A DNA stretch of 64,000 nt from NCBI RefSeq assembly GCF_000971965.1, contig NZ_KQ040794.1, positions 255,150-319,149 on the forward strand, given 5' to 3'. The stretch comes from Paenibacillus wulumuqiensis (GTDB lineage: Bacteria > Bacillota > Bacilli > Paenibacillales > Paenibacillaceae). The position numbers and the translations under genes are program-made. Shown in pieces: positions 35,494 through 43,819 of the stretch. The notes under the pieces were generated by a model. It was not told where the DNA came from, did no database searches, and saw only the letters and a list, made by a program, of their open reading frames with translations. The first letter of the stretch is position 1. The number at the start of each line of letters is the position of its first letter.

Positions 35494-36462
35494 ATGTCCA
35501 AATTCGATGAAATCATGAAATTATCCGGCTATTCCAGAGCGACCGTATCCCGGGTCATCAATCATTCGCGTCATGTTAGTCCGGAGGCGAGAGAGAAAAT
35601 TACCGCCATCATGAAGCAGCTCAACTATGTGCCTAACCGGAATGCAGTCTCCCTGTCGACAGGACAGACGAATCAGATTGGCATCGTAATGGCGAGTACG
35701 AGTGAAGTGGTACTTTCTTTTCTCAATCAATTTGTCGATATCGCCATGGATTATGGATTTCAGACTATTATATATACGACGCGCGGGGACAAGGAAAATG
35801 AACTGCGTGCCTTTGAAGATTTACGCAGCAAACGGGTGGACGGCTTGGTCATTGTTACCTGTGTCAATAAACCGCGTGTGCTGAAGGCATACTGCGAGTA
35901 TGGGCCGATCGTCTCCTGGCAGCGGATGGATAGCGGCGAGATTCCATCTATAGCAATGGATCAGGGGGAAGGTTACCGCCTGGCGCTGGAGCATCTGGTG
36001 GCCAGAGGTTATACCCGGATTGCCAATTTATTCGGTCGGATCGAGAGTCTGAATACACAGAGTCGGCGCGAAGCTTATGAACAATTTATGCAGAGCCGCG
36101 GACTGCCTGTGCGGACCGACTGGTATCATTATTCCGTATTTACACCTACAGACGGTACAAAGGTGCTGCAGCAGCTTACTGCCGGTCCCGAGATGCCCCA
36201 GGCAGTCCTGTGTGCCAACGATTACGTGGCAATTGGCATCCAGTCTGCAGCGAACAAGCTGGGTCTTCAGATCCCAAGGCAACTGGCGATTGTCGGCTTT
36301 GATGATACGGAGCTGGCTGATACGCTTGGCATTACTACAATCTACAATCCGATCGCCGAGCAGGCGACCCATGCCTTTTACCGGCTGTGGGCGGTACTGG
36401 GCAAGCAGCAGATGGAGCCGGCACAGCTGCAGTATAAGCTGATCGCACGTCAGACGACCTGA
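35494..36462 (+). CDS. LacI-family transcriptional regulator
   Basis: 322 aa. The N-terminal helix-turn-helix (residues about 4-52: IMKLSGYSRATVSRVINHSRHVSPEAREKITAIMKQLNYVPNRNAVSL) is followed by a periplasmic-binding-protein-like effector domain (GQTNQIGIVMAS, IPSIAMDQGEGYRLALEHLVARGYTRIANLFG, AVLCANDYVAIG, IVGFDDTEL). It is divergent from the GH1 phospho-glucosidase gene and a palindrome TGTAACGGGTTACA lies between them, so it probably represses that gene and perhaps itself until a phospho-sugar or glucoside is present. GGGGAAG precedes the ATG. Confidence 0.93.
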   Translation: MSKFDEIMKLSGYSRATVSRVINHSRHVSPEAREKITAIMKQLNYVPNRNAVSLSTGQTNQIGIVMASTSEVVLSFLNQFVDIAMDYGFQTIIYTTRGDKENELRAFEDLRSKRVDGLVIVTCVNKPRVLKAYCEYGPIVSWQRMDSGEIPSIAMDQGEGYRLALEHLVARGYTRIANLFGRIESLNTQSRREAYEQFMQSRGLPVRTDWYHYSVFTPTDGTKVLQQLTAGPEMPQAVLCANDYVAIGIQSAANKLGLQIPRQLAIVGFDDTELADTLGITTIYNPIAEQATHAFYRLWAVLGKQQMEPAQLQYKLIARQTT

Positions 36463-36759
36463 ATGTATATAAGGTGTATATAAGAAATACATGTATTCCA
36501 AAGAGGAAAGATTCCAAAACAGGATATTTTGTAATGTATATGTAAAATGAACCTCTTTAAATCGGCTTTTGTGTAAAAAATAGGTAATATTGCCATTTTT
36601 ATTTGCTAAAACCTCATCTGCTCCGACATTTCGGCCGAATAATGGGTAATAAGACGATATAAATTAAGGCGTAATGCCAAAACAACAATATCCGTCAGCG
36701 TAGTTATTCCGTTATGCTCCACTTGCGCTGAATACTCGAAGGGGAAGGCAGGGGTTGCA
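36463..36759. other. AT-rich intergenic stretch
   Basis: Between the LacI-type gene and the small PH-like gene. Runs of A and T, no clear gene and no hairpin that looks like a terminator. The region near 36700-36759 leads to a GTG start with GGGGAAGG upstream. Confidence 0.5.
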
Positions 36760-37071
36760 GTGAAGCAGATCGCCGTACAGCCTTATTACAAAATAGAGCG
36801 TGAGATTACTGGTCGTGAACAGAAATACCTGACTGACGAACGAGAAATGGTGCTGTATGAGGATCGTCTGGTTACCCACCGCAGGGAATTTCCACTGTGT
36901 GATATATTCGATATGTCTTATCGCAGACTGGGTGCAGGAGAAGGATTATTTTATTTACACACGAGCAAAGGTGTATTTTCCTACACCATCCGGCAAGACC
37001 CGGCCCGTTTTATCCGTGCCTTTAAGGAACGTGGCCCCAAGCGTTCTCATGCCGGAGCCTATCGCTATTGA
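36760..37071 (+). CDS. Small PH-like domain protein
   Basis: 103 aa with a GTG start behind AGGCAGGGG. It is a compact, basic, single-domain protein of beta-strands with one final helix (MVLYEDRLVTHRREFPLCDIFDMSYR, GLFYLHTSKGVFSYTIRQDPARFIRAFKE), as in bacterial pleckstrin-homology-like small proteins. No membrane segment or catalytic motif. Function unknown. It stands alone with a strong terminator behind it and a 17-bp tandem repeat beyond. Confidence 0.7.
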   Translation: MKQIAVQPYYKIEREITGREQKYLTDEREMVLYEDRLVTHRREFPLCDIFDMSYRRLGAGEGLFYLHTSKGVFSYTIRQDPARFIRAFKERGPKRSHAGAYRY

Positions 37072-37111
37072 ACCGAATTTGTCTGTAGATGGGCCAGATG
37101 AATATAAGATG

Positions 37112-37144
37112 AAAAAGCCCCGATTCTGAATCAGGGGCTTTTTA
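37112..37144. terminator. Terminator after the PH-like gene
   Basis: AAAAAGCCCC (37112-37121) pairs with GGGGCTTTTT (37134-37143), bidirectional in form. Confidence 0.9.
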
Positions 37145-37182
37145 TGATGTGGTATCATTTTCGGTTATTGTGATAAGGAGTT

Positions 37183-37284
37183 GGTCAACTGCGCTGACTG
37201 TTGAACTGAACTGACCGATGAACTGAACTGGCTGGTGAACTACGTTAGCTGTTGAGCTCTACCGGCTGTTGAACTGCACGAATG
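37183..37284. repeat. Six degenerate 17-bp tandem repeats
   Basis: Units begin at 37183, 37200, 37217, 37234, 37251 and 37268, for example GTTGAACTGAACTGACC and GATGAACTGAACTGGCT. They share a G-x-TGAACT core. Unit length is not a multiple of three, so they do not encode a repeated peptide. The array fills the space between a terminator and the stop codon of the SDR gene. Confidence 0.75.
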
Positions 37285-37286
37285 AG

Positions 37287-38024
37287 TTAGTGAACACTGG
37301 CAGCCGGCCGGATGATCATCTCGCTCACATCGACTTCATCCGGCTGCTCAATCGCATACAGAATGGCATTTGCAATAGCGGAAGCAGGGATCGCGACGCT
37401 GCGATATTCCTGCATCGCCTGGCGGGCGTGTTCGTCGGAAATGCTGTCGGCTAATTCAGATTCCGTAACGCCCGGAGATATCAGTGTTACCCGGATACGT
37501 CCATCGGTCTCCATGCGCAGTCCGTCTGTAATAGCTTTGACCGCATACTTGCTCGCACAGTAGACAGCCGCCGTAGGGGTCACGCTGTAAGCTCCGATCG
37601 AAGCGATATTGATAAAATGTCCCTTTTCCTGCTCCTTCATGAGCGGCAGTCCGGCAGCAATCCCATGCAGTACACCACGGATATTGACATCAATCATGCG
37701 GTTCCATTCGTCGATCTTGTTCTCTTCAAGAAGTGACAGCGGCATAACACCTGCATTATTCAATAGCACATCCACATGACCGAAGGTATGAACAGCAAAT
37801 TCGATAAATGCCTGCATATCTTCCAGCTGGGTTACATCCAGCTGGTGGTAGGCAGCAGATCCGCCGGCAGCCTGAATATCGGCAGCAATGCTTTGCAGCC
37901 GCTCGGTACGCCGTGCTCCCATAACAACATGGGCTCCTTTTGCAGCGAGCAGCCGGGCAGCTGCTTCTCCGATACCACTGCTTGCACCTGTAATAACGAC
38001 GACTTTTCCGTTAATGGTAGACAT
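37287..38024 (-). CDS. Short-chain dehydrogenase/reductase
   Basis: 245 aa with AGGAGG seven bases before the ATG. Classical SDR: cofactor motif GASSGIGEAAARLL, NNAGVMPLSLL, the active-site Ser (NIASIGAYS) and YCASKYAVK catalytic Tyr/Lys, then LISPGVTESELADSI. The Arg in GARRTERL just after the second strand suggests NADP(H). It matches the YdfG/CsgA-like group that forms conserved pairs with Atu4866-domain proteins; the Atu4866 gene starts just upstream at 38310 on the same strand. Both probably form an operon controlled by the divergent AraC-type regulator. Confidence 0.94.
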   Translation of the reverse strand: MSTINGKVVVITGASSGIGEAAARLLAAKGAHVVMGARRTERLQSIAADIQAAGGSAAYHQLDVTQLEDMQAFIEFAVHTFGHVDVLLNNAGVMPLSLLEENKIDEWNRMIDVNIRGVLHGIAAGLPLMKEQEKGHFINIASIGAYSVTPTAAVYCASKYAVKAITDGLRMETDGRIRVTLISPGVTESELADSISDEHARQAMQEYRSVAIPASAIANAILYAIEQPDEVDVSEMIIRPAASVH

Positions 38025-38049
38025 TGGTATTCCTCCTGAATGTATATTT

Positions 38050-38310
38050 TTATTCCGGACGTTCCCGGTAAAGAATCATGCCTGCATGGTAAAGAACATC
38101 TTCCCGAAATTCCCCATCTGCTGTAAATCCCGTATCATCCACATAGTCGATATGATGACCGGTAATGACATAGCTGCCCACGTAGGCACTTTGAACAGAG
38201 CCTCTTGCTTCATCATAGCGTCCGTTCGGTAGTAACTCGTGACGGATATGACCGTCTGCGGTGACCCACATGCCTGCATAAGGGTGAAGGGATACCGATT
38301 GTTTGTTCAT
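38050..38310 (-). CDS. Atu4866-domain protein
   Basis: 86 aa from the ATG at 38310, eight bases after AGGAG; an upstream in-frame ATG at 38382 has no ribosome site. Nearly the whole protein is the Atu4866 domain (YAGMWVTADGHIRHELLPNGRYDEARG, VGSYVITGHHIDYVDDTGFTADGEF). The fold resembles small lipocalin-like beta barrels; function unknown. The genes that travel with it here, a short-chain dehydrogenase and an AraC-type regulator, are its usual partners. Confidence 0.88.
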   Translation of the reverse strand: MNKQSVSLHPYAGMWVTADGHIRHELLPNGRYDEARGSVQSAYVGSYVITGHHIDYVDDTGFTADGEFREDVLYHAGMILYRERPE

Positions 38311-38553
38311 TTGCAGATTCTCCTCTCGCGGTGGTATATCGTTGAAGCGGCGTGGATATGTCTTTATCTGCGCCATCGTCATCCCTATCTGAAGAATGAT
38401 AAAGGCGATGCGGACTGCCGCTTGCTGATGTCTTTATTATGGACCTGCCCAACCACAGGGAGGTAGAAAGATCACCCCACGTTCTTGCCTGATCCTCGCA
38501 AATTGGTTAAAGTAGGAATCAAATTAAACTGCCACAAGCTGGAGGGAAATCTT

Positions 38554-39480
38554 ATGACCATAATGGATACAGGCCAGCGAATCCGTGACCGTCTGCAGGA
38601 GCTGGCTGGTGAGATTGGAAAGTTTGCCGAGCGGGAGGGCATTCAGGCAACCCGGATTCCGGCGCTCAGTCTGGTTCGTAATACCGAGGTCACTGCACCG
38701 CTGCATATGATCTATGAACCGGCGATTTGCCTGGTTGCTCAGGGGCGCAAGCAGGTTATGCTTGGACAGGAGAGTTATGAATACGGACCGGCAGATTATT
38801 TTCTGGTATCTGTGGATCTGCCAATCTCGGGGCAGGTGATTGAAGCACTGCCAGACCGTCCCTATCTGGCGGCACGGCTAAATATCGATCCGGCACAGAT
38901 TCTGGATCTGGTCCAGGAGTCGGAGCTTCAGCCTGCAGCAGCTCCGGCGAGACGTGCTCTCTGCGTGAGCCGGACGGATCTGGGACTGACGGATGCGATG
39001 CTGCGGCTGGTACGGCTGCTGGAGACGCCGGATTATATTGATGCGCTGGCACCACTCGTGATCCGTGAGATTCTGTATCGTCTTTTGCAGGATGAACAGG
39101 GAGATGTACTGCGGCAGCTGGCTGTCACCGGCAGCAGCACTGCTCGTATTGCCGGAGTCGTCAAACGGATCAAGGAGCAGTATGAACAGCCGCTGCGTAT
39201 CGAAGAACTGGCATCAGCAGTCAATATGAGCAGTTCGTCGCTTCATCGTTATTTCAAGGAAGTGACCGGTATGAGTCCGCTGCAATATCAAAAGCAGGTA
39301 CGTCTTCAGGAAGCACGTCGTATGCTGCTGTCCGAAGCGGCAGATGCAGCGGAGGTCGGTTACCGGGTTGGCTATGAGAGTCCTTCCCAGTTCAGCCGGG
39401 AGTACGCCCGTTTATTCGGGCTGCCGCCGATGAGCGATATCAAGCGGCTGCGTATGTTACCGGATGAGCAGAGCGGATAA
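38554..39480 (+). CDS. AraC-family regulator with AraC_N domain
   Basis: 308 aa from the ATG at 38554 behind GGAGGG; an ATG at 38485 is unlikely. The N-terminal AraC_N (PF06719-type) domain is visible as PLHMIYEPAICLVAQGRKQVMLGQESYEYG and DYFLVSVDLPISGQV, followed by the helical spacer and two C-terminal helix-turn-helices (IEELASAVNMSSSSLHRYFKEVTGMSPLQYQKQVRLQEAR, then EVGYRVGYESPSQFSREYARLFG). It is divergent from the SDR and Atu4866 genes and probably activates them on sensing a small molecule. Confidence 0.93.
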   Translation: MTIMDTGQRIRDRLQELAGEIGKFAEREGIQATRIPALSLVRNTEVTAPLHMIYEPAICLVAQGRKQVMLGQESYEYGPADYFLVSVDLPISGQVIEALPDRPYLAARLNIDPAQILDLVQESELQPAAAPARRALCVSRTDLGLTDAMLRLVRLLETPDYIDALAPLVIREILYRLLQDEQGDVLRQLAVTGSSTARIAGVVKRIKEQYEQPLRIEELASAVNMSSSSLHRYFKEVTGMSPLQYQKQVRLQEARRMLLSEAADAAEVGYRVGYESPSQFSREYARLFGLPPMSDIKRLRMLPDEQSG

Positions 39481-39562
39481 GAGAAAAAGCGTGATCTGCG
39501 GCTGAGCGTACAAAAGAACAGTCATGAAAGCAGCAAGTATAATACCAATTCTGCACCAAATT

Positions 39563-39670
39563 AAAAGCCCGGCAGCCCTGAAAATCACTCCTGCCATGCT
39601 CATTCATGTACCCGGCAAGGGGGAGAATGTTCATTGGAAAAGGAGTGCTTTACAGGGTGACCGGGCTTTT
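39563..39670. other. 108-nt near-perfect imperfect hairpin
   Basis: AAAAGCCCGG (39563-39572) pairs with CCGGGCTTTT (39661-39670), then CCCTG (39576-39580) with CAGGG (39653-39657), then CACTCCT (39586-39592) with AGGAGTG (39641-39647). Further in, CCATG/CATTGG and CATTC/GAATG arms can form. The base resembles an intrinsic terminator whose loop has been expanded into a long stem. It could be a structured RNA, a bidirectional terminator with an inserted arm, or a small palindromic mobile element. The rest of the gap 39481-39950 shows no gene. Confidence 0.55.
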
Positions 39671-39950
39671 GCGGATGATATCGACAATACTGATAGGAAC
39701 GTAGTTCCAAAGCTGCAGACTGTCCCCGTCCGCTGCTACCACCGATAATTACAGCTGCTTTACTCTTCGTCTCGCCCATCGTCTCTATCCTACACTACCG
39801 TATAACTATGCAGAAAACTGCTGCTTTATTGTTTGCTTACGATAGTGTCTTTTCAAGTAAACCTGACAGTCATACATCATGTCATCACCGGATACCTGTC
39901 TAAATTGAAGGGAACTAAGGGAGCACAGAACAGTAAAATAGCTGAATGGA

Positions 39951-40331
39951 TCAGGTGATGATGATTTTGTTTTTACTGGCCAGAATGCGCAGTTCACGCA
40001 GCAGCTGATCGCGTCCATTCGGCGGGAATTCGATCTGTACTCCGTAATGGTAGCGTCCGGATTCGGTACGGTTCCATTTCAGGGTGCCTTCCAGATACAG
40101 AGGCTCTTCATGCAGCAGCATATGAATGCTGACACGAATCTCCTGATGATCAGCCTGAACATCTACAGGCAATGAGAGTCGGCAGCCGGAACTGCTCAGG
40201 TCCAGCAGCAGCGCCTGGAGGGGCTTGGACTTTACGGATTGACTATTGATCTGCAGGATATGGAGTTCGAACGGTACAGGTTCTTTCAATACATAACGGA
40301 ATGGTGTTTTTCTGCGATTTTGCGTCATCAT
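39951..40331 (-). CDS. PilZ-domain protein
   Basis: 126 aa (the ATG at 40328 is equally possible) with AGGAGG six to nine bases upstream. PilZ domains bind cyclic di-GMP; the RxxxR motif is seen as RRKTPFR near residues 6-12 and the DxSxxG-type motif as LDLSSSGCRLSLP around residue 45. The rest, LEGTLKWNRTESGRYHYGVQIEFP, fits the barrel. It probably responds to c-di-GMP in motility or surface control. No cyclase or phosphodiesterase gene is adjacent. Confidence 0.9.
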   Translation of the reverse strand: MMTQNRRKTPFRYVLKEPVPFELHILQINSQSVKSKPLQALLLDLSSSGCRLSLPVDVQADHQEIRVSIHMLLHEEPLYLEGTLKWNRTESGRYHYGVQIEFPPNGRDQLLRELRILASKNKIIIT

Positions 40332-40868
40332 AATAATTCCTCCTCTGGATGGGTGGAAGTCCGGTCAATTGCCGAAAGTCCCCTTTTGTAATACAGCAGT
40401 GCTGAATAGGTGTGGAAATTGTATTTAGAATGTCAATCATGTGGATAATAGGTAAATGTTTGTTTTCCAGTCTAAAAGTAATAGTTTTGATGTGTAAATA
40501 GGGTATTTAGAACTACTATCTATATCGACACGATTCGTCAATAAGTTAAGTGATTTGTAACATTTATATCTGAAATCATCTAAAAATTATAAAAAATAGT
40601 GAAAGAAAGAAGCAGTCGATGGGGATTTGGGCGATTATACGTGACAAAAATGTCATTTACGGCAGAAATACGTGTATACGCAGCCTGCAAAGGAAAAGAG
40701 AATAAAAAATACATCTGCCCGCACCTGGCCAGAACGATATGTCCGGTCAGAATCAGCAGGAAGATGCAGCAGGATACAGTATGGTGAGATTGTAACGGAG
40801 TAACACGGGGAGTAGGGAGTACATACGGGTTCTGAGCTTAAGCCCATCCAAGCGGAACGAAACATGGC
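40332..40868. other. AT-rich intergenic stretch with no convincing gene
   Basis: The 537 bases between the PilZ gene start and the HD-protein stop are AT-rich up to about 40620. A frame at 40599-40787 has low-quality protein content and no ribosome site. A short TGACA/TGTCA repeat lies at 40642-40655. Nothing else is supported. Confidence 0.5.
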
Positions 40869-41498
40869 TTAAAGTGCGAGTGCTTCTTCCGTAATCCGCT
40901 TGATATCAATCGTGGAAAAGGTACCTTCATGAACCATATCCGGCAAAATGTTTTCCAGGAAATAGTCGACACAGTGTAGATCGACATGTTTGATCTTGAC
41001 CAGGGCATTGCGGTACATGGCGATAAATTCTTTTTCCGTATTGCCGCGCTGCAGCTCGGAGAACGCTTCGTACACCTGATCCATTTTGTCGGCGACCTGC
41101 AGGATCATGCCTTCGACAGAATCGTCCTTGCCTTCATGCAGCTGTTTGCGGAAAATGGGCTTGAAGTCATCCGGGATATTTTCCTCGATAAAATGTTCGA
41201 TCATGCCTTCCTCGACTTTTTGCAGCAGGGAACGAAGCTCCAGGGAAGAATGCTTGACCGGCGTCTTGATATCACCGATAAAAATCTCGCCATAGTCATG
41301 ACTGCTCGTAATTTCATAGAGCTTTTTCCAGTCTATAGTAACTCCGTGCATCTCTTCGATATCGGCCAGCGTTTTGGCGTACTGAACGACTTTCCAGGAG
41401 TGCGCGGATACGCTGTGCTGTTCAAATTTAAATTTGCCCGGGCAGCGGATAATCCGTTCCAGATCATCCAGTGAACGGAAATAGGCGTGAATTCCCAT
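40869..41498 (-). CDS. HD-domain phosphohydrolase, YfbR-like 5'-nucleotidase
   Basis: 209 aa. The start is the ATG at 41498 rather than 41510, because AAAGGA lies 11 bases before it and only directly at the other. The HD superfamily metal site is seen as SVSAHSWKVVQYAKTLAD (His), SSHDYGEIFIGD (His-Asp) and the later Asp in VADKMDQVYEA. The sequence follows the YfbR/YfdR 5'-deoxyribonucleotidase group, which removes phosphate from deoxynucleoside monophosphates. Cytoplasmic, monocistronic. The upstream gap to the DUF4272 gene on the other strand carries the presumed promoters. Confidence 0.88.
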   Translation of the reverse strand: MGIHAYFRSLDDLERIIRCPGKFKFEQHSVSAHSWKVVQYAKTLADIEEMHGVTIDWKKLYEITSSHDYGEIFIGDIKTPVKHSSLELRSLLQKVEEGMIEHFIEENIPDDFKPIFRKQLHEGKDDSVEGMILQVADKMDQVYEAFSELQRGNTEKEFIAMYRNALVKIKHVDLHCVDYFLENILPDMVHEGTFSTIDIKRITEEALAL

Positions 41499-41767
41499 AA
41501 GACTAACCATCCTTTGAGTACTGTGAATTTGAAGGGACTGATAGAGCGTTAAATGTCATATAGCAGCTATAATGGTCAGTATAGTGCTGTAGTGTTAGCG
41601 GTGAGTTAAGCGCAGGTCAAATCTGTACCAAAGATGATAATTGAACCAGTACAAAGTATGTATAGATCGGTCATGAACTTGACTGTGGATCATCCCACAG
41701 GCCAGAATTGGAAGCAGGCGTGCTGCCAAATCAGACGCGGCACAACAGGATAACAGGAGGATATATA

Positions 41768-42952
41768 ATGAAAAATGCAGCCATTTACAGCTCTATTCCG
41801 CACCTGCAGCAGCTGGAAGAAATTATACGTACACTGTACAAGGATCAAAAAATAACCGTTAAGCAGGATCTGACACATATCGAAGTGGTTCAAGGCGGAT
41901 TGTTTCACAAGAAATCCAGAAAAGGATTCAATATGATGACAAGCCGGACCGAGCCTGCACAGTTCAGCGCCATGATTGATGGGATGGGCGGATTTTTCTA
42001 TCAGGTACCGGCAGTGAACAAGGAATTGCAGCAAAAGGTACTGCTCAAAATCAGCACATTCAACATGGTGATCGGCATCGAGACCGAAGAAGATATTTCG
42101 GAAGCCTTTTTCGAGGAGCTGCTGCAGATTGTCCGTTCGCTGGATGGAGTGCTGTTCTGGGGCGGGGGTCAGCTGCTGGATGGGCAGGGACGATTGCTGC
42201 TGGATGCCGAAGGCCGTTCGGGAGTAGAAGATTATACCGTTACTGCGCATACGAGCTATCTGCATGATGAATTCCGGATCACACCATCGGGTGAAATCCG
42301 CAAGCAGCGTTCGAACCAATGGCTGGAGAGCCGCTGTATACCGGTGAATGCAACGCTTCCGGCCTTACTGGGAGATGAGCTGGCAGACGGGCTTCGGACA
42401 CGGGATGAAGTGGCAGCGCGCGCGGTGGCGATCTGTATCACCGCTGTCAAAGGAGAATGCGTCGGTGCCGGCGAGACGACAGAAATGACACGGGAGTTGA
42501 TCAACCGGATTATCCGGCAGTATGATGCCAATCGCTTTTTCACTCCGGAAGAGCAGGCATTCATTGAGCAGGACCAGCCGGGACAGGAGGCGGCGGCCCG
42601 CTTTTCCTGGCGTTATGAAGCGCTGTGGGTAATGCTGTGGGCGCTCGGCCATGTCGATACGCTGGGCGAACCGACAGAGATCTGTGATGTGGCTCGGACG
42701 GTCGGAATCCTCCAGCAGTTTGACAGCTTTGCTGCTTTCCGTGAGGGTTCCCGTCTGCGTGAAGCGGCGGAGATTCTGGATGCAGCCGATTTGATTTACC
42801 GATATGACTGGGCCTGCGTGGACAGCCGTGTTCATCAGCGTCCGGTTCCAGGCGGTCTGGATGCAGGTGTGGTGTATGAGCGTCATTATGCGCTGAACTG
42901 GCTGACCGGCTATCTGGGGCAGGACTGGGACCATGTCCGTACAGACACCTAG
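41768..42952 (+). CDS. DUF4272-domain protein
   Basis: 394 aa from the ATG at 41768 with AGGAGG; an in-frame ATG at 41708 is not supported. The C-terminal 190 residues show the DUF4272 pattern: IPVNATLPALLGDELADGLRTRDEVAARAVA, FSWRYEALWVMLWALGHVDTLGEP, SRLREAAEILDAADLIYRYDWACVDS and GVVYERHYALNWL, ending in WDHVRTDT. The N-terminal 190 residues are a separate alpha/beta domain. DUF4272 function is unknown, but it is often found with immunity-type proteins. First gene of a compact run of four genes (41768-45710) with short gaps. Confidence 0.85.
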   Translation: MKNAAIYSSIPHLQQLEEIIRTLYKDQKITVKQDLTHIEVVQGGLFHKKSRKGFNMMTSRTEPAQFSAMIDGMGGFFYQVPAVNKELQQKVLLKISTFNMVIGIETEEDISEAFFEELLQIVRSLDGVLFWGGGQLLDGQGRLLLDAEGRSGVEDYTVTAHTSYLHDEFRITPSGEIRKQRSNQWLESRCIPVNATLPALLGDELADGLRTRDEVAARAVAICITAVKGECVGAGETTEMTRELINRIIRQYDANRFFTPEEQAFIEQDQPGQEAAARFSWRYEALWVMLWALGHVDTLGEPTEICDVARTVGILQQFDSFAAFREGSRLREAAEILDAADLIYRYDWACVDSRVHQRPVPGGLDAGVVYERHYALNWLTGYLGQDWDHVRTDT

Positions 42953-43018
42953 TTCCCCTGAATGTCGGCAGCAGATGGAGAGAATGGATACCAGGAGAGG
43001 ACCGACAGGGAGGAGCAT

Positions 43019-43819
43019 ATGGACAAAAAAGCCAAACAAATACTGATCAGGACATTCTGGCAGACCGGCGGCTGGAAACCCGGACCTCCAGTGCTGGCAG
43101 GTGAAGACTTTGAATATGCACGCAGTCAGGGAGTCATGTTCGATCCGGTGACCATTACCCATGATGAACTGATTGAGCGCCTGCATGAACTGCATCAGCG
43201 TATTACGAGAGAGCAGGTCAGTGAAGCATTCCTGCACAGTCTCTCCACCCGTAAAATACATCTGCGCAGCGCCCTGAGCAGCTGGGCACTGACTGCGGAA
43301 TTGCCGCTGCATACGTATGAACAACGCCGAGCGGTTCATGCCAACACAAGCAGCTGTGGGGACTGTAATTTCTGCGGATTGATGACGGATGACAACTATA
43401 CGAATGCAGATCTGAACGTACTTCAATTTGAGCGGATCAAATGGGGCGGTGTGCGACTGAACTGGCTGCTGTACTGCTGGCTGGATCTAGAATTGTTCAG
43501 CCGTGAGCAGCCCGTCACTGCCGGAGCAGAGGATGTGGAGATCTTCCGGCAGCTGCTGGCGCAGGTACAGGATTGTGTACCGAATGAAGGCGCACGCCAA
43601 CTGGAGAAGCGCTGGAAAGATTGGCTGCCCTCCAGTAAAAATGAACGTGATCAATTGATGGAAATATGCGGTTATGCCGGTATATTGGTGCCACGTGATA
43701 CACTACGCCTTGGCAGAGGACATTACAGCGATTTTGTATCGGTCGCAGGCTGGGAAGGTCAGGATCGATATGATGCCGATGCGGTTGCCGATTATTTTGG
43801 ACAATGGGGGCTTCAATAA
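43019..43819 (+). CDS. Uncharacterised cytoplasmic protein with CGDCNFCG motif
   Basis: 266 aa from the ATG at 43019 behind GGGAGGAG; a frame to 42962 is not supported. No known domain is recognised. A CGDCNFCG segment near residue 117 could bind zinc. The rest is helical and mixed (FWQTGGWKPGPPVLAGEDFEYARSQGVMFDPVTITHDEL). It lies 66 bases after DUF4272 and overlaps the next gene by one base (TAATG), so it is an operon member of the island. Confidence 0.7.
   Translation: MDKKAKQILIRTFWQTGGWKPGPPVLAGEDFEYARSQGVMFDPVTITHDELIERLHELHQRITREQVSEAFLHSLSTRKIHLRSALSSWALTAELPLHTYEQRRAVHANTSSCGDCNFCGLMTDDNYTNADLNVLQFERIKWGGVRLNWLLYCWLDLELFSREQPVTAGAEDVEIFRQLLAQVQDCVPNEGARQLEKRWKDWLPSSKNERDQLMEICGYAGILVPRDTLRLGRGHYSDFVSVAGWEGQDRYDADAVADYFGQWGLQ

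Noticed and set aside
40599-40787. 62-codon frame in the gap before the HD gene
   Set aside because: No convincing ribosome site and protein-like content is lacking.
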